Shown one piece after another: positions 9,431 to 18,513 of a DNA stretch of 64,000 nt. Under the pieces are notes generated by a model that did no database searches, was not told where the DNA came from, and saw only the letters and a list, made by a program, of their open reading frames with translations. The stretch lies in the NCBI RefSeq assembly GCF_028288225.1, contig NZ_JAQBOC010000003.1, forward strand, positions 186,001 to 250,000, in the 5' to 3' direction. This DNA comes from Mucilaginibacter sp. GTDB taxonomy: Bacteria; Bacteroidota; Bacteroidia; Sphingobacteriales; Sphingobacteriaceae. Position 1 is the first letter of the stretch. Every line of letters begins with the position of its first letter. Position numbers and translations under genes: made by a program.

Positions 9431-10675
9431 ATGGATAAAGAAATTACACTGGAAGTTACTTTACAACGAAGAAAAAAAACAATTGTTATTGTATTAACAG
9501 CTATAGCTGTGCTTATTGTTTTAATATGGATCATCAGAACAACGTTCAAATCGTCCATAAAAAAATTAGAGATAACAACAGCCATAGTTGAAACCGGCAA
9601 TATTGAAAATACGCTGAACGCCACCGGCGAGGTTTTACCTGAGTTTGAAGAGATCCTGACCAGCCCGATAAATGCATCAATAAAAAATGTAATTATGGAT
9701 GCCGGCAATAAGGTAAAGGCGGGCCAGTCAATACTTACACTTGATAAATCAGTTACCCAAACAGATTTTGAAAAGTTAAAGTTTCAGCTTGAATCAAAAC
9801 AGAATGAGATCAAAAAGCTGAAGCTTGACCTGAATAAAAGCTTCTATGATATCCAGTCGAATAACGACATCAAAAAGCTTCGTATTGACAACCTTGCCGA
9901 TGCGGTTGAAAATGCCAGGCGCTTATTTAAGGCTGGTGGCGGAACCCGTGAAGGTATTGAGCAGGCCGAGCTGAATTTAAAAGTTGCGCAGCTTGAAAAG
10001 AAACAGCTGGAAAACGAGGTAAAGAACAAGCAGCAAACCATGCAGATAGAAATAAAGGAGGCCGAAATAGCTTCTGATATTTTAAGCAGCGATTTAAATG
10101 CGTTGCAGCGCAAGCTCAATCTTGCAAACATTGTGGCGACCCGTGCAGGAGTGGTAACCTATGTAAACAGGAATATCGGTGCAAATATAAAGGAGGGAGA
10201 GTCACTGGCCCGGATTGCAGATTTAGGAAGCTTTAAAGTGCAGGGTAGTATTTCTGATAATTCGCTGGATCAGCTGCATGCCGGACTGCCGGTTATTGTT
10301 TTGATAAACGACGTTCAGTTGCGCGGGCACGTGATAAATGTTTCGCCATCCATTCAAAACAGCATTATCTCTTTTGACATCCAGCTTGATGAACGTAATA
10401 ATAAGCAGCTTCGCCCTAATATGAAAGTAGATGTTTACCTGGTAACGGCCACCCACAACCACATTATGCGCGTTGCAAACGGCCCTGCTTTTAAGGGCCC
10501 GGAGGTGCAGGATATTTTTGTGGTAAACAACGGCAAAGCTGAAAGACGCACTGTACACATTGGCCTTACAAATTTTGATTTTGTGGAGATTAAAGACGGC
10601 GTAAAACCCGGCGATGTGGTGATCAATTCAGATATGAGCGGGTATAAAAATTCAAAGGAGATCACTATTAATTAG
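9431..10675 (+). CDS. Periplasmic adaptor (HlyD/MacA-like membrane fusion protein) of an ABC exporter
   Basis: 414 residues from the ATG at 9431. The frame is open back to another ATG at 9392, but 9431 is preceded by a weak AGGT and gives the usual short cytoplasmic start before the membrane anchor (about residues 17-36, IVIVLTAIAVLIVLIWII). Next come half of a lipoyl domain (around residues 60-100), a long coiled-coil hairpin (about 105-230, rich in K, E, L and Q), the other lipoyl half with TRAGVVTYVNRNIGANIKEGE, and beta-barrel and membrane-proximal domains to the end. The protein links an inner-membrane transporter to the outer-membrane channel. The four genes that follow supply those parts, so this is the first gene of an exporter operon. 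Confidence 0.9.
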   Translation: MDKEITLEVTLQRRKKTIVIVLTAIAVLIVLIWIIRTTFKSSIKKLEITTAIVETGNIENTLNATGEVLPEFEEILTSPINASIKNVIMDAGNKVKAGQSILTLDKSVTQTDFEKLKFQLESKQNEIKKLKLDLNKSFYDIQSNNDIKKLRIDNLADAVENARRLFKAGGGTREGIEQAELNLKVAQLEKKQLENEVKNKQQTMQIEIKEAEIASDILSSDLNALQRKLNLANIVATRAGVVTYVNRNIGANIKEGESLARIADLGSFKVQGSISDNSLDQLHAGLPVIVLINDVQLRGHVINVSPSIQNSIISFDIQLDERNNKQLRPNMKVDVYLVTATHNHIMRVANGPAFKGPEVQDIFVVNNGKAERRTVHIGLTNFDFVEIKDGVKPGDVVINSDMSGYKNSKEITIN

Positions 10676-10749
10676 TGAGTGGTTGATTGGGTTGGATTAG
10701 GTTGATTAAGTTGAATCCTGAAAATCCATTAAATCTTTAAATCGTGTTT

Positions 10750-12207
10750 ATGAAACTATTATATACAATATTACTTTTAACCATCAGCTTCAACGCATTT
10801 TGCGGCGGTGGGGTTGATTCAACCCTGCTAACTTTAAAGGAGGTGGTGGCTATGGCCAAAGATAATTCAATCGCGGCCAAACAAGCCATCACCACACGCG
10901 AAACCAAATATTGGCAATGGCGTACCTTTAAGTCAAATTATCAGCCGCAATTATCATTAAATGGCAATTTGCCCGGCTACAGTAAAACCAGCACACCGGT
11001 TGTACAGCCCGATGGAACGATCGTATTTCAGCCAATCCATTATGATAATTCATCCCTTACCTTAAATTTTAGCCAAAGCATAACCGCTACCGGGGCAACC
11101 ATTTATGGTCAAACACAATTACAACGCTTTGACGACTTTGACCGAAATAGTGTTTTGTACAATGGGGTACCTTATGCAATAGGTTTTAGTCAGCCGCTGG
11201 GTCAGTTTAATAGCCTGAGGTGGGATAAAAAGATCCAGCCTTTGCTGTATAACGAAAGCAAGCAGGCCTACATTGAAGAACAGGAAAAGATTTCAATCAC
11301 AGTTACCGGTTATTTTTTTGACCTGCTGCTTGCCCAGGTTAATTTAGAAACGGCAGAGACCAATCTTATAAATACCCAAAAGATCTTAAAAATTGCCAAT
11401 TTAAAATTCGACCTGGGTAAAGTATCAAAAAATGAGATCCTGCAATTGCAGCTGGAGCAGCTTAATGCAAAAAAAGCGGTAGGTACATCTAAGCGGGATA
11501 TGGAAATAGCTACCCTTAACCTGCGAAGCTACATAGGGCAGGAGGGTGACGAAAAAATTGTATTGCAGGTACCGGAAACCATCAGTCAGATGACTGTAAC
11601 AGCCGACAGGGTTTTGGCTGAAGCATTTTCAAATCGTTCAGATGCCATTGCATTTATGCGGCGCATTGCCGAAGCAAAGCGTGACGTTGCACTGGCGCAT
11701 GGTCAAACAGGGTTAACAGCTACTTTAACAGCCAATATCGGTACCTCAAATTCTGCCAAAAGTATTACGGGAGTTTACAGGTCACCACAAAATCAGCAAC
11801 TGCTCGAGCTGCAATTCTCTATCCCTGTGTTGGACTGGGGCCGGTCAAAAGCCAAGATAAAGACAGCAGAAGCCAATCAGAAATTCACTGAATATTCGGT
11901 TGAGCAGGATAAGCAAACCTTTAAGCAGCAGATAGTAACCCAGGTTTCCCTTTTTAATGTAATGAAAGATCAATTAACGCTTACTGCCGAAGCCGATAGC
12001 ATTGCATCAGAGAAATATAAAATAGCAAGGGAAAGGTATGTTTTGGGCGATCTGAGCATTACAGATCTCAGTATTGCTTTCCAGGAAAACGACCAGGCCA
12101 AAAGGGATTATGTACAATCACTCCGCGATTTTTGGAGTGCCTATTACCAACTGCGTTATTTATCATTATACGACTTTGAAAAGAACGAAAAAATAACTTA
12201 TAAATGA
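10750..12207 (+). CDS. TolC-family outer-membrane efflux channel
   Basis: 485 residues from ATG 10750; a GTG two codons upstream (10744) is an alternative start. A signal peptide covers about residues 1-18. Two long alpha-helical repeats typical of outer-membrane efflux proteins are visible: one with YNESKQAYIEEQEKISITVT and ETAETNLINTQKILKIANLK, the other with KIKTAEANQKFTEYSVEQDK and KYKIARERYVLGDLSITDLS. These form the periplasmic tunnel of a TolC-type trimer. It sits between the adaptor gene and the ATPase gene, so it is the dedicated exit channel of this exporter. The substrate is unknown. Confidence 0.92.
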   Translation: MKLLYTILLLTISFNAFCGGGVDSTLLTLKEVVAMAKDNSIAAKQAITTRETKYWQWRTFKSNYQPQLSLNGNLPGYSKTSTPVVQPDGTIVFQPIHYDNSSLTLNFSQSITATGATIYGQTQLQRFDDFDRNSVLYNGVPYAIGFSQPLGQFNSLRWDKKIQPLLYNESKQAYIEEQEKISITVTGYFFDLLLAQVNLETAETNLINTQKILKIANLKFDLGKVSKNEILQLQLEQLNAKKAVGTSKRDMEIATLNLRSYIGQEGDEKIVLQVPETISQMTVTADRVLAEAFSNRSDAIAFMRRIAEAKRDVALAHGQTGLTATLTANIGTSNSAKSITGVYRSPQNQQLLELQFSIPVLDWGRSKAKIKTAEANQKFTEYSVEQDKQTFKQQIVTQVSLFNVMKDQLTLTAEADSIASEKYKIARERYVLGDLSITDLSIAFQENDQAKRDYVQSLRDFWSAYYQLRYLSLYDFEKNEKITYK

Positions 12208-12209
12208 GG

Positions 12210-12237
12210 TGAAAGGTAAAAGCTGAAAGGTAAAAGC
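12210..12237 (+). repeat. 14-nt tandem duplication
   Basis: tgaaaggtaaaagc is present twice in direct succession (12210-12223 and 12224-12237) just after the TolC-family stop. The rest of the 165-nt spacer up to the ATPase gene is A-rich, with repeated short caatca and ctaa words. I see no clear promoter or terminator in it. Confidence 0.6.
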
Positions 12238-12372
12238 AAAAACAGAAAAGGAGAAGCAAAAAAAAAGAATCAATATATCCGCCAACAATCAAACAATCAA
12301 CAATAAAATTCACCATTAAAATTTTACAACTCGCTAATTCACTAACTCAATAAATCACTAATTAAATATATC

Positions 12373-13038
12373 ATGATAAACTTACAAAACATCGAAAAAG
12401 TATACCGGACAAATACAGTAGAAACACTGGCGCTAAATAGCATCAGCCTTAACATAGCCAAAGGGGAGTTCCTGTCTATAATGGGGCCGTCAGGTTGCGG
12501 TAAAAGTACGCTGCTGAACATTATCGGCCTGCTTGACGCACCATCGAAGGGAGCTATTAAAATAGCTGATCAAACAACTGAACATTTATCAGATAAACAA
12601 CTGGCGCATTTCAGGAACCAGAAGCTGGGCTTTATTTTTCAGAGCTATCATTTGATCAACGATTTGCAGGTACTGGATAACGTGGAATTACCCTTATTGT
12701 ACCGCTCAGGTTCTGCAAAAGAAAGAAGGAGGCTTGCAACCGAGGCTTTGGAAAAAGTTGGACTTGCAAATCGCATAAAACATTTCCCTAACCAGCTCTC
12801 GGGAGGACAAAAACAACGTGTAGCTATTGCAAGAGCAATTGTAGGCAGGCCTGAGATTATTTTGGCTGATGAGCCAACCGGTAATCTTGACAGCGCCATG
12901 GGAAACGAAATTATGGAGATCCTGATGCAGCTTAACCGGAACGATGGCACTACGATAGTAATGGTTACGCACGATGAAAATATGGCGCACAAGACCCATC
13001 GCCTGGTTCGCTTATTTGACGGTTCACAGGTTCAGTAA
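12373..13038 (+). CDS. ABC transporter ATP-binding protein (MacB/LolD type)
   Basis: 221 residues, a complete nucleotide-binding domain. Walker A is GPSGCGKST, the Q loop is FIFQSYHLI, the signature is LSGGQKQR, Walker B is IILADEPTGNLDS and the switch histidine is in VMVTHDE. The sequence belongs to the type VII (MacB/LolD/FtsE) branch, which powers mechanotransmission rather than substrate transport through the membrane. It works with the two FtsX-type permeases downstream, which lack their own ATPase domains, and with the adaptor and TolC-type channel upstream. Confidence 0.95.
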   Translation: MINLQNIEKVYRTNTVETLALNSISLNIAKGEFLSIMGPSGCGKSTLLNIIGLLDAPSKGAIKIADQTTEHLSDKQLAHFRNQKLGFIFQSYHLINDLQVLDNVELPLLYRSGSAKERRRLATEALEKVGLANRIKHFPNQLSGGQKQRVAIARAIVGRPEIILADEPTGNLDSAMGNEIMEILMQLNRNDGTTIVMVTHDENMAHKTHRLVRLFDGSQVQ

Positions 13039-13063
13039 TTAATCAGCCTAAAAAATTAAAGAC

Positions 13064-14293
13064 ATGCTTAAAAATTATTTTAAAATAGCCATAGCTGTAT
13101 TACGAAGGAGGAAATTCTTCACATTTATCAGCTTGTTTGGGATCAGCTTTACGCTCACCATCCTGCTGGTACTAACCGCCTTTATTGATAAGGTTGTAGG
13201 CGACAGCTATCCCGATAGGAAACGCGACCGATCATTATATGTGTCCCGGATTCAGCTAAGCATGAAGGATGGGAGAAGCTCGGGCCCCGTGTCGTTTTAC
13301 CTTTTAGATCACTACGGACGCTCTTTGAAAACCCCTGTTAAAGTAGGCATTTCATCGGGTTTTAGCGGTACCAATACCTATGTAAATAACAAAAAAATTG
13401 CAGTAAACTATAAATACACCAATGAAGATTATTGGGATATAATGGAATATGAATTTACAGAAGGTAAAGCATTTAACAAGCAGCAAATTGATAATGCCGA
13501 TAAAGTGGCTGTAATATCCGAAGATATGAAAAGGGAATATTTTGGCGATGTGCCTTCGGTAGTTGGCAAATATATTGAAGCCGACAATGTTAAATACAGG
13601 ATAACCGGGGTGGTAAAAAATGTACCTATAACAAGCTATATGGTCTACAGCGATATTTACCTGCCCTATACGGTAGCAAAAACCGATTTTAGAAAAGATA
13701 AAAGTTACCAGGGCGGTTTTTTTGGAGTTTTTCTGGCAAATTCAAGTGCTGATGTATCCAAAATGCACGCAGAGTATGAGGACATGATAAATAGGCTGCC
13801 GCTGCCACGCAAGGAGGTGATTAAAATATACAGCCATGCCGACCCCTATATCCGCAGTTATGTTGATGCCGGCGATGAAGAGCATTCCGGTTTAACCATA
13901 GCGCTTACGGCAATCAGCATATTTGCTTTGCTGGTAATGCTGTTACCTACACTTAACCTGGTCAACATTAACATAACCCGGATAATGGAACGGTCATCTG
14001 AGATAGGCGTCAGGAAAGCATTTGGCGCATCATCGCGCACATTGGTTTACCAGTTTATTGTGGAGAATATCATACTCACGTTATTAGGGGGGCTTATAGG
14101 TGTAATACTGTCATTAATAGCACTGCAAGTGCTAAACAGCGCTAACCTGATCCCTAACCTGGTATTAACCCTAAACTTTACGGTGCTGGGTATTGGCCTG
14201 CTCATCTGTTTTTTCTTTGGCCTGCTATCAGGAGTTTACCCTGCATGGCGCATGTCAAAGCTGAACGTAGTAACCGCGCTAAAGGCGCAATAA
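13064..14293 (+). CDS. ABC transporter permease, MacB/FtsX type (first of two)
   Basis: 409 residues. A first membrane helix (about 20-41, FTFISLFGISFTLTILLVLTAF) is followed by a large periplasmic MacB-like domain (about 45-270). Three helices then form the FtsX domain (from about 280), with ERSSEIGVRKAFGAS, the typical coupling region of this family. Lack of an ATPase domain fits the separate ATP-binding gene 25 nt upstream. Together with the next gene it probably forms a heterodimer. Confidence 0.92.
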   Translation: MLKNYFKIAIAVLRRRKFFTFISLFGISFTLTILLVLTAFIDKVVGDSYPDRKRDRSLYVSRIQLSMKDGRSSGPVSFYLLDHYGRSLKTPVKVGISSGFSGTNTYVNNKKIAVNYKYTNEDYWDIMEYEFTEGKAFNKQQIDNADKVAVISEDMKREYFGDVPSVVGKYIEADNVKYRITGVVKNVPITSYMVYSDIYLPYTVAKTDFRKDKSYQGGFFGVFLANSSADVSKMHAEYEDMINRLPLPRKEVIKIYSHADPYIRSYVDAGDEEHSGLTIALTAISIFALLVMLLPTLNLVNINITRIMERSSEIGVRKAFGASSRTLVYQFIVENIILTLLGGLIGVILSLIALQVLNSANLIPNLVLTLNFTVLGIGLLICFFFGLLSGVYPAWRMSKLNVVTALKAQ

Positions 14294-14323
14294 CAATTGT
14301 CAAATCATTTAAACTAAAATATT

Positions 14324-15520
14324 ATGTTCAAGCATTTATTTAAACTGATCTGGAATAAAAAGAAGCAAAACTTTTTATTAATGTCCGAGATGTTGTTCTC
14401 GTTCCTGGTCTTATTTGCCGTGTTTACACTGCTGGTATATTATTATAACAACTATAAAAAGCCTATGGGCTTTGAATATAAAAATGTGTGGGTAGTGAGC
14501 TATAATAACGCTTATAAAACAACCAATACCGATTCGCTTACCCAATTTTACGAAACCCTGCGCCAAAATTTAAAAGCCCTGCCAGGTGTTAAGGAAATAA
14601 GTTTTTGTAGTGATAATGTACCTTTCTCCCAAAATACATGGACAGGTTCTGTAACTTATAATAAAAATCCAGTTGGTGGAGTAAATCAATATACCGTTGA
14701 GGATAGCTATAAAAATACAATGACCCCGGAACTGCTTGAGGGAAGGTGGTTTAATAAAGGAGATGTGGCTGCAAAAAACAGGCCCATTATAATTAGTTCT
14801 GATTTAAAAGAAAAACTTTTTGGGAATGGCCAGGCCGTGGGGAAATTAGTTGGCGATGGCGACCAGCCCGGCCACGATAAAAATTCAATGAGAATAATTG
14901 GAGTAATCCAGGGAATTAAAGCAAAAGGAGACTATGCACCAGCCGGCTATGGTGTTTATCACCGCACTGATACCGGCTCTTTCCATTGGCTTGGAAAAAT
15001 TATGGTGCAGGTTATTCCGGGGGCTTCCGCAGCTTTCGAGGCCCGGCTGTACAAAACTCTGGCCAATTATATGAAGGACTCGAATGTTGAAATTGAACAT
15101 TTAACTAATAAACGTAAAGACGCCAACTACTTTACCCTGGTGCCCATGATTGTGTTATTAATTGTTGGCGGCTTTTTAGTTATAAATGTAGCATTGGGGC
15201 TGTTTGGCGTGCTTTGGTATAATATCAACAAAAGGCGCGGCGAAATTGGCTTGCGCAGGGCTGTAGGCGCCACGGGCAATTCTGTTTCATCACAGCTGAT
15301 AACGGAATCAATGATCCTGGCAACACTATCCTTAATTTTAGGGACATTTTTTGCTATCCAGTTCCCTTTATTAAATGTATTTGACCTGCCGGCAAGCATC
15401 TACATCGTAGCCATTTTTTGTTCTATCGGGTTTATTTACCTGCTGGTGTTTTTATGCTCGCTCTATCCGGGAAAACAGGCTGCCGCAATTTACCCGGCAG
15501 TGGCGTTACATGAGGAGTGA
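14324..15520 (+). CDS. ABC transporter permease, MacB/FtsX type (second of two)
   Basis: 398 residues, the same layout as its upstream neighbour: one N-terminal helix (about 18-40), a periplasmic domain to about 265, then three helices with NKRRGEIGLRRAVGATGNSV. It is diverged from the first permease, so the pair looks like a heterodimer rather than a recent duplicate. It starts 30 nt after the previous stop. Its own stop codon (15518-15520) coincides with the left end of a large palindromic element. Confidence 0.92.
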   Translation: MFKHLFKLIWNKKKQNFLLMSEMLFSFLVLFAVFTLLVYYYNNYKKPMGFEYKNVWVVSYNNAYKTTNTDSLTQFYETLRQNLKALPGVKEISFCSDNVPFSQNTWTGSVTYNKNPVGGVNQYTVEDSYKNTMTPELLEGRWFNKGDVAAKNRPIIISSDLKEKLFGNGQAVGKLVGDGDQPGHDKNSMRIIGVIQGIKAKGDYAPAGYGVYHRTDTGSFHWLGKIMVQVIPGASAAFEARLYKTLANYMKDSNVEIEHLTNKRKDANYFTLVPMIVLLIVGGFLVINVALGLFGVLWYNINKRRGEIGLRRAVGATGNSVSSQLITESMILATLSLILGTFFAIQFPLLNVFDLPASIYIVAIFCSIGFIYLLVFLCSLYPGKQAAAIYPAVALHEE

Positions 15521-15743
15521 CCAGGATTAAGGGGATTAAGGGATTTTATCGGATGGAATAGCGGGACCGGGATTAAGCGGATGAAGAGATTTAATAGGAT
15601 AAAATGTTAGGTTTAGTAAAAGAATTTAGCCAACTATAGCCATTGGCCAAAATCCGAAAGAATCTCCTAATCCGCTTAATCCCGGTTCAAAATATCGAAC
15701 TAACCAACATCCGGCAAAATCCTTTAATCCCTAAATCCCGGTC
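15519..15743. repeat. Nested palindromic repeat element (about 225 nt)
   Basis: Two nested inverted repeats are visible. The inner one is a perfect 17-bp pair (15566-15582 with 15670-15686). The outer one is an imperfect pair of about 36 nt (15519-15555 with 15708-15743). The arms are built from variants of the words ggattaag and ccggga. The element fills the spacer between the exporter and its regulators and begins at the stop codon of the second permease. It encodes nothing evident. It resembles the dispersed palindromes often found between Bacteroidota genes. Confidence 0.7.
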
Positions 15744-15770
15744 CGGATTTGCTTATACTTGTATATAAAT

Positions 15771-17144
15771 ATGATATTAGTAATTGATGATGATATTGCT
15801 GTAAGAACTTCGTTGCTCCTGTTGTTAAAAGACGAGGGTTATGAGGTAGCAGACAGTGCTGAACCTAATGCGGCTATAAAAAGTATAAAGAAGAACGAGC
15901 CGGAATTAATTATTCTTGACCTTAATTTCTCCAATGATACCTCGGGCAGGGAAGGATTGGAGCTATTAGGTAAGATAAAGCAGATCAATGCTTTAATTCC
16001 TGTTATTTTAATAACCGGTTGGGCAAGCATTGAACTGGCAGTACAGGGCATGAAAGCGGGTGCCAATGATTTTATCAATAAACCATGGAATAACGAGTAT
16101 TTGCTGCAATCGGTGAAAACACTGCTTGACCTGAAAGAAAAGAAAACGGAACACCACACCCGCAAGCAGCTTGATAAAACCTATAACTTTCAGCACATAA
16201 TTGGGGAAGACCCTAAAATGCTGAATATTTTAGAAACCATTGGCCGGGTTGCCGGTACTGACGCATCAATATTGATAATGGGCGAAAGCGGTACTGGTAA
16301 AGAGCTTATTGCCGAGGCTATCCATCAAAATAGCTTACGTAAAAATAAGCCGTTTATAAAGGTTAATCTTGGCGGAATCTCCACCTCGTTATTTGAAAGC
16401 GAAATGTTTGGCCATATGCGCGGTGCCTTTACCGATGCGCGTTTTGACAGGGTTGGCCGTTTTGAAATGGCCAATAAAGGGACAATATTTTTAGATGAAA
16501 TAGGTGATCTTGATGCAAGCAGCCAGGTTAAGCTGTTACGGGTATTACAGGACCGCACCTATGAAGTGTTAGGCAGTAGCCGCACCAAAACCGTTGATGT
16601 ACGGATAGTTTGTGCTACCAATAAGAATTTGAATGAAATGGTAAGCAAAACAACCTTTAGAGAAGACTTATTGTACCGTATAAATCTGATCACCGTTTAT
16701 TTGCCTGCCTTGCGCGAAAGGCCAAAAGACATTCCATTGCTGGTTGATTACTTTATCAATAATTTAAAAGAAATTTACGGTCGCCCATCACTCTCAGTTG
16801 CGGCCACCGCTATGAAATGGCTGCAGCAATTACCTTTACCCGGTAACATAAGGCAGTTGAAGAATATAGTTGAACGAACCATTTTGGTGAGTAAAAACGA
16901 TGAATTGGATATTGATGATTTTCGCTCACAATTGGAGCTCTCACCTGTTAAAAAGGGAAATATTCAGTTACCTGGTATTGGTACATTAACATTGGAAGAA
17001 GTAGAGGTTGAGATGATAAAACGGGCAATGGAGTATCATAAAAATAAAATTGCAAAAGCAGCTGTATCTTTGGGCCTTACCCGCAGCGCTTTATACCGCC
17101 GCCTGGATAAATATCAAATCCCTTACGATGAGGCTGAGGACTAA
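15771..17144 (+). CDS. Sigma-54-dependent NtrC-family response regulator
   Basis: 457 residues from ATG 15771; the frame continues upstream to a TTG at 15759, but 15771 gives the standard receiver start MILVIDDD. The receiver domain (1-120) has D6-D8 and the likely phosphoacceptor D50 (LDLNF). The AAA+ domain (about 145-370) has Walker A GESGTGKE at 171-178 and Walker B-like GTIFLDEIGDL. The sigma-54 contact loop reads GAFTDA (218-223) rather than GAFTGA. A Fis-type helix-turn-helix closes the protein (AAVSLGLTRSALYRRLDKY). The kinase gene overlaps its end by 17 nt, so the two are a matched pair. Location right after the exporter suggests they control it from a sigma-54 promoter. Confidence 0.93.
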   Translation: MILVIDDDIAVRTSLLLLLKDEGYEVADSAEPNAAIKSIKKNEPELIILDLNFSNDTSGREGLELLGKIKQINALIPVILITGWASIELAVQGMKAGANDFINKPWNNEYLLQSVKTLLDLKEKKTEHHTRKQLDKTYNFQHIIGEDPKMLNILETIGRVAGTDASILIMGESGTGKELIAEAIHQNSLRKNKPFIKVNLGGISTSLFESEMFGHMRGAFTDARFDRVGRFEMANKGTIFLDEIGDLDASSQVKLLRVLQDRTYEVLGSSRTKTVDVRIVCATNKNLNEMVSKTTFREDLLYRINLITVYLPALRERPKDIPLLVDYFINNLKEIYGRPSLSVAATAMKWLQQLPLPGNIRQLKNIVERTILVSKNDELDIDDFRSQLELSPVKKGNIQLPGIGTLTLEEVEVEMIKRAMEYHKNKIAKAAVSLGLTRSALYRRLDKYQIPYDEAED

Positions 17145-18429
17145 ATATATTTTATTTGTTGTAATACTGCACCTGGTAGCATTAGTGCTTACTTATTTTA
17201 TTTTTAATAAGGATAAGATCTGGTTTATAGTATCGGAAGTTTTTGTAATTATTTCAATAGTTATAGCCATACAATTATACCGGCAGCTTATCCAGCCCTT
17301 AAAAACCCTGATGCAGGGAGTGGAGGCTATTAAGGACCGGGATTTCAATGTAAAGTTCTTGTCGACGGGCAAACATGAAATTGATCAGTTGACCGATGTT
17401 TATAATCAGATGATGGACGAATTAAGAACTGAGCGTACCCGGCAGGAACAGCAGCATTTTTTTTTGGAGAAGTTGATATTTACATCGCCAACCGGCATAA
17501 TTATTTTAGACTATGATGATAACGTGCAACAGATCAATCCTAAAGCATTACAAATTATAGGATCAGAAGCTGTACAGGTACTTAATTATCCTATTGATAA
17601 ACTTACACATCCGTTATTTAAGCAGGTAAAACGCTTAAGATCCGGCGAAACGGTTGTTATAAAACCGGACGGTATTAATACCTACAAATTGCAAAAGTCA
17701 CACTTTATTGACAGGGGTTTTTCCCGTCACTTTATTATGATAGAAGATCTGACTGCCGAAATTGTAGCAGCCGAAAAAAATGTTTATGGTAAAGTTATTA
17801 GGATGATGGCTCACGAGGTTAATAATACGGTTGGCCCGGTTAACTCTATTATACAGTCTGCATTAAAAACAGACCAGCTTTGGGAAGGTCATCAGTTTAA
17901 TACCCTTAAAGATGCTTTACAGGTAGCTGTAGATCGCAACCAAAACCTGAATTTCTTTATGCGGAACTTTGCTGAATTGGTAAAGCTTCCCGCGGCAAAT
18001 AAACAACCGGTTGATTTGCACCAGTTAGTTAGTTCCGTTTCAAAATTAATGGGTATTAAAGCCAAAGACAGAGAAATTAAGTTTGATTTTCAATTTGCCG
18101 ATGGCTCATTTAAAATTATGGCGGATGAACAGCAAATAGAGCAGGTACTAATTAATATTGTTAAAAATGCTATTGAGGCAATTGATAAAAATGGAACTAT
18201 AACGTTCAAAACAACACCTGATAAAAAAAGTCTGGTGATATCTGATACCGGATCAGGCATTAGCGCCGAGCAAACCGCAAATCTTTTTTCCCCGTTCTTC
18301 AGCACCAAAAAAGACGGGCAGGGGATAGGCCTTACCCTGGTAAGGGAAATATTGGTGAACCACGGTTTTGATTTCTCATTAAAAACAATAACTTTTAAGA
18401 AAACCAATTTTATTATATTGTTTACTTAA
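17128..18429 (+). CDS. Sensor histidine kinase (NtrY/NtrB-like), partner of the NtrC-type regulator
   Basis: 433 residues from ATG 17128, which overlaps the regulator gene by 17 nt; the frame is open further upstream but that part only shadows the regulator. Two membrane helices lie near residues 7-25 and 30-50. A HAMP domain follows (QLYRQLIQPLKTL onwards), then a PAS-like segment with FTSPTGIIILDYDDNVQQIN. The phosphoacceptor is H229 in MAHEVNNTVGPV. The ATPase domain has VLINIVKNAIEAI, SDTGSGIS and GQGIGLTLVREI. With almost no periplasmic loop it probably senses a membrane or cytoplasmic cue. No separate sensor protein is encoded next to it. Confidence 0.92.
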   Translation: MRLRTKYILFVVILHLVALVLTYFIFNKDKIWFIVSEVFVIISIVIAIQLYRQLIQPLKTLMQGVEAIKDRDFNVKFLSTGKHEIDQLTDVYNQMMDELRTERTRQEQQHFFLEKLIFTSPTGIIILDYDDNVQQINPKALQIIGSEAVQVLNYPIDKLTHPLFKQVKRLRSGETVVIKPDGINTYKLQKSHFIDRGFSRHFIMIEDLTAEIVAAEKNVYGKVIRMMAHEVNNTVGPVNSIIQSALKTDQLWEGHQFNTLKDALQVAVDRNQNLNFFMRNFAELVKLPAANKQPVDLHQLVSSVSKLMGIKAKDREIKFDFQFADGSFKIMADEQQIEQVLINIVKNAIEAIDKNGTITFKTTPDKKSLVISDTGSGISAEQTANLFSPFFSTKKDGQGIGLTLVREILVNHGFDFSLKTITFKKTNFIILFT

Positions 18430-18513
18430 TATTTTATTTAACGCCGGGCTTTCATAATTGAAAATTAGTTATCTATATTTAATAGATTATCAAACCTTAA
18501 TCTTTAATAAATT

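Noticed and set aside
9160..15743. Palindromic repeats as a CRISPR array
   Set aside because: The repeats are single, large and differ from each other; there is no regular repeat-spacer pattern and no cas gene.
15519..15743. Transposase remnant or insertion sequence
   Set aside because: No open reading frame of any length that resembles a transposase; only the palindromic arms are visible.
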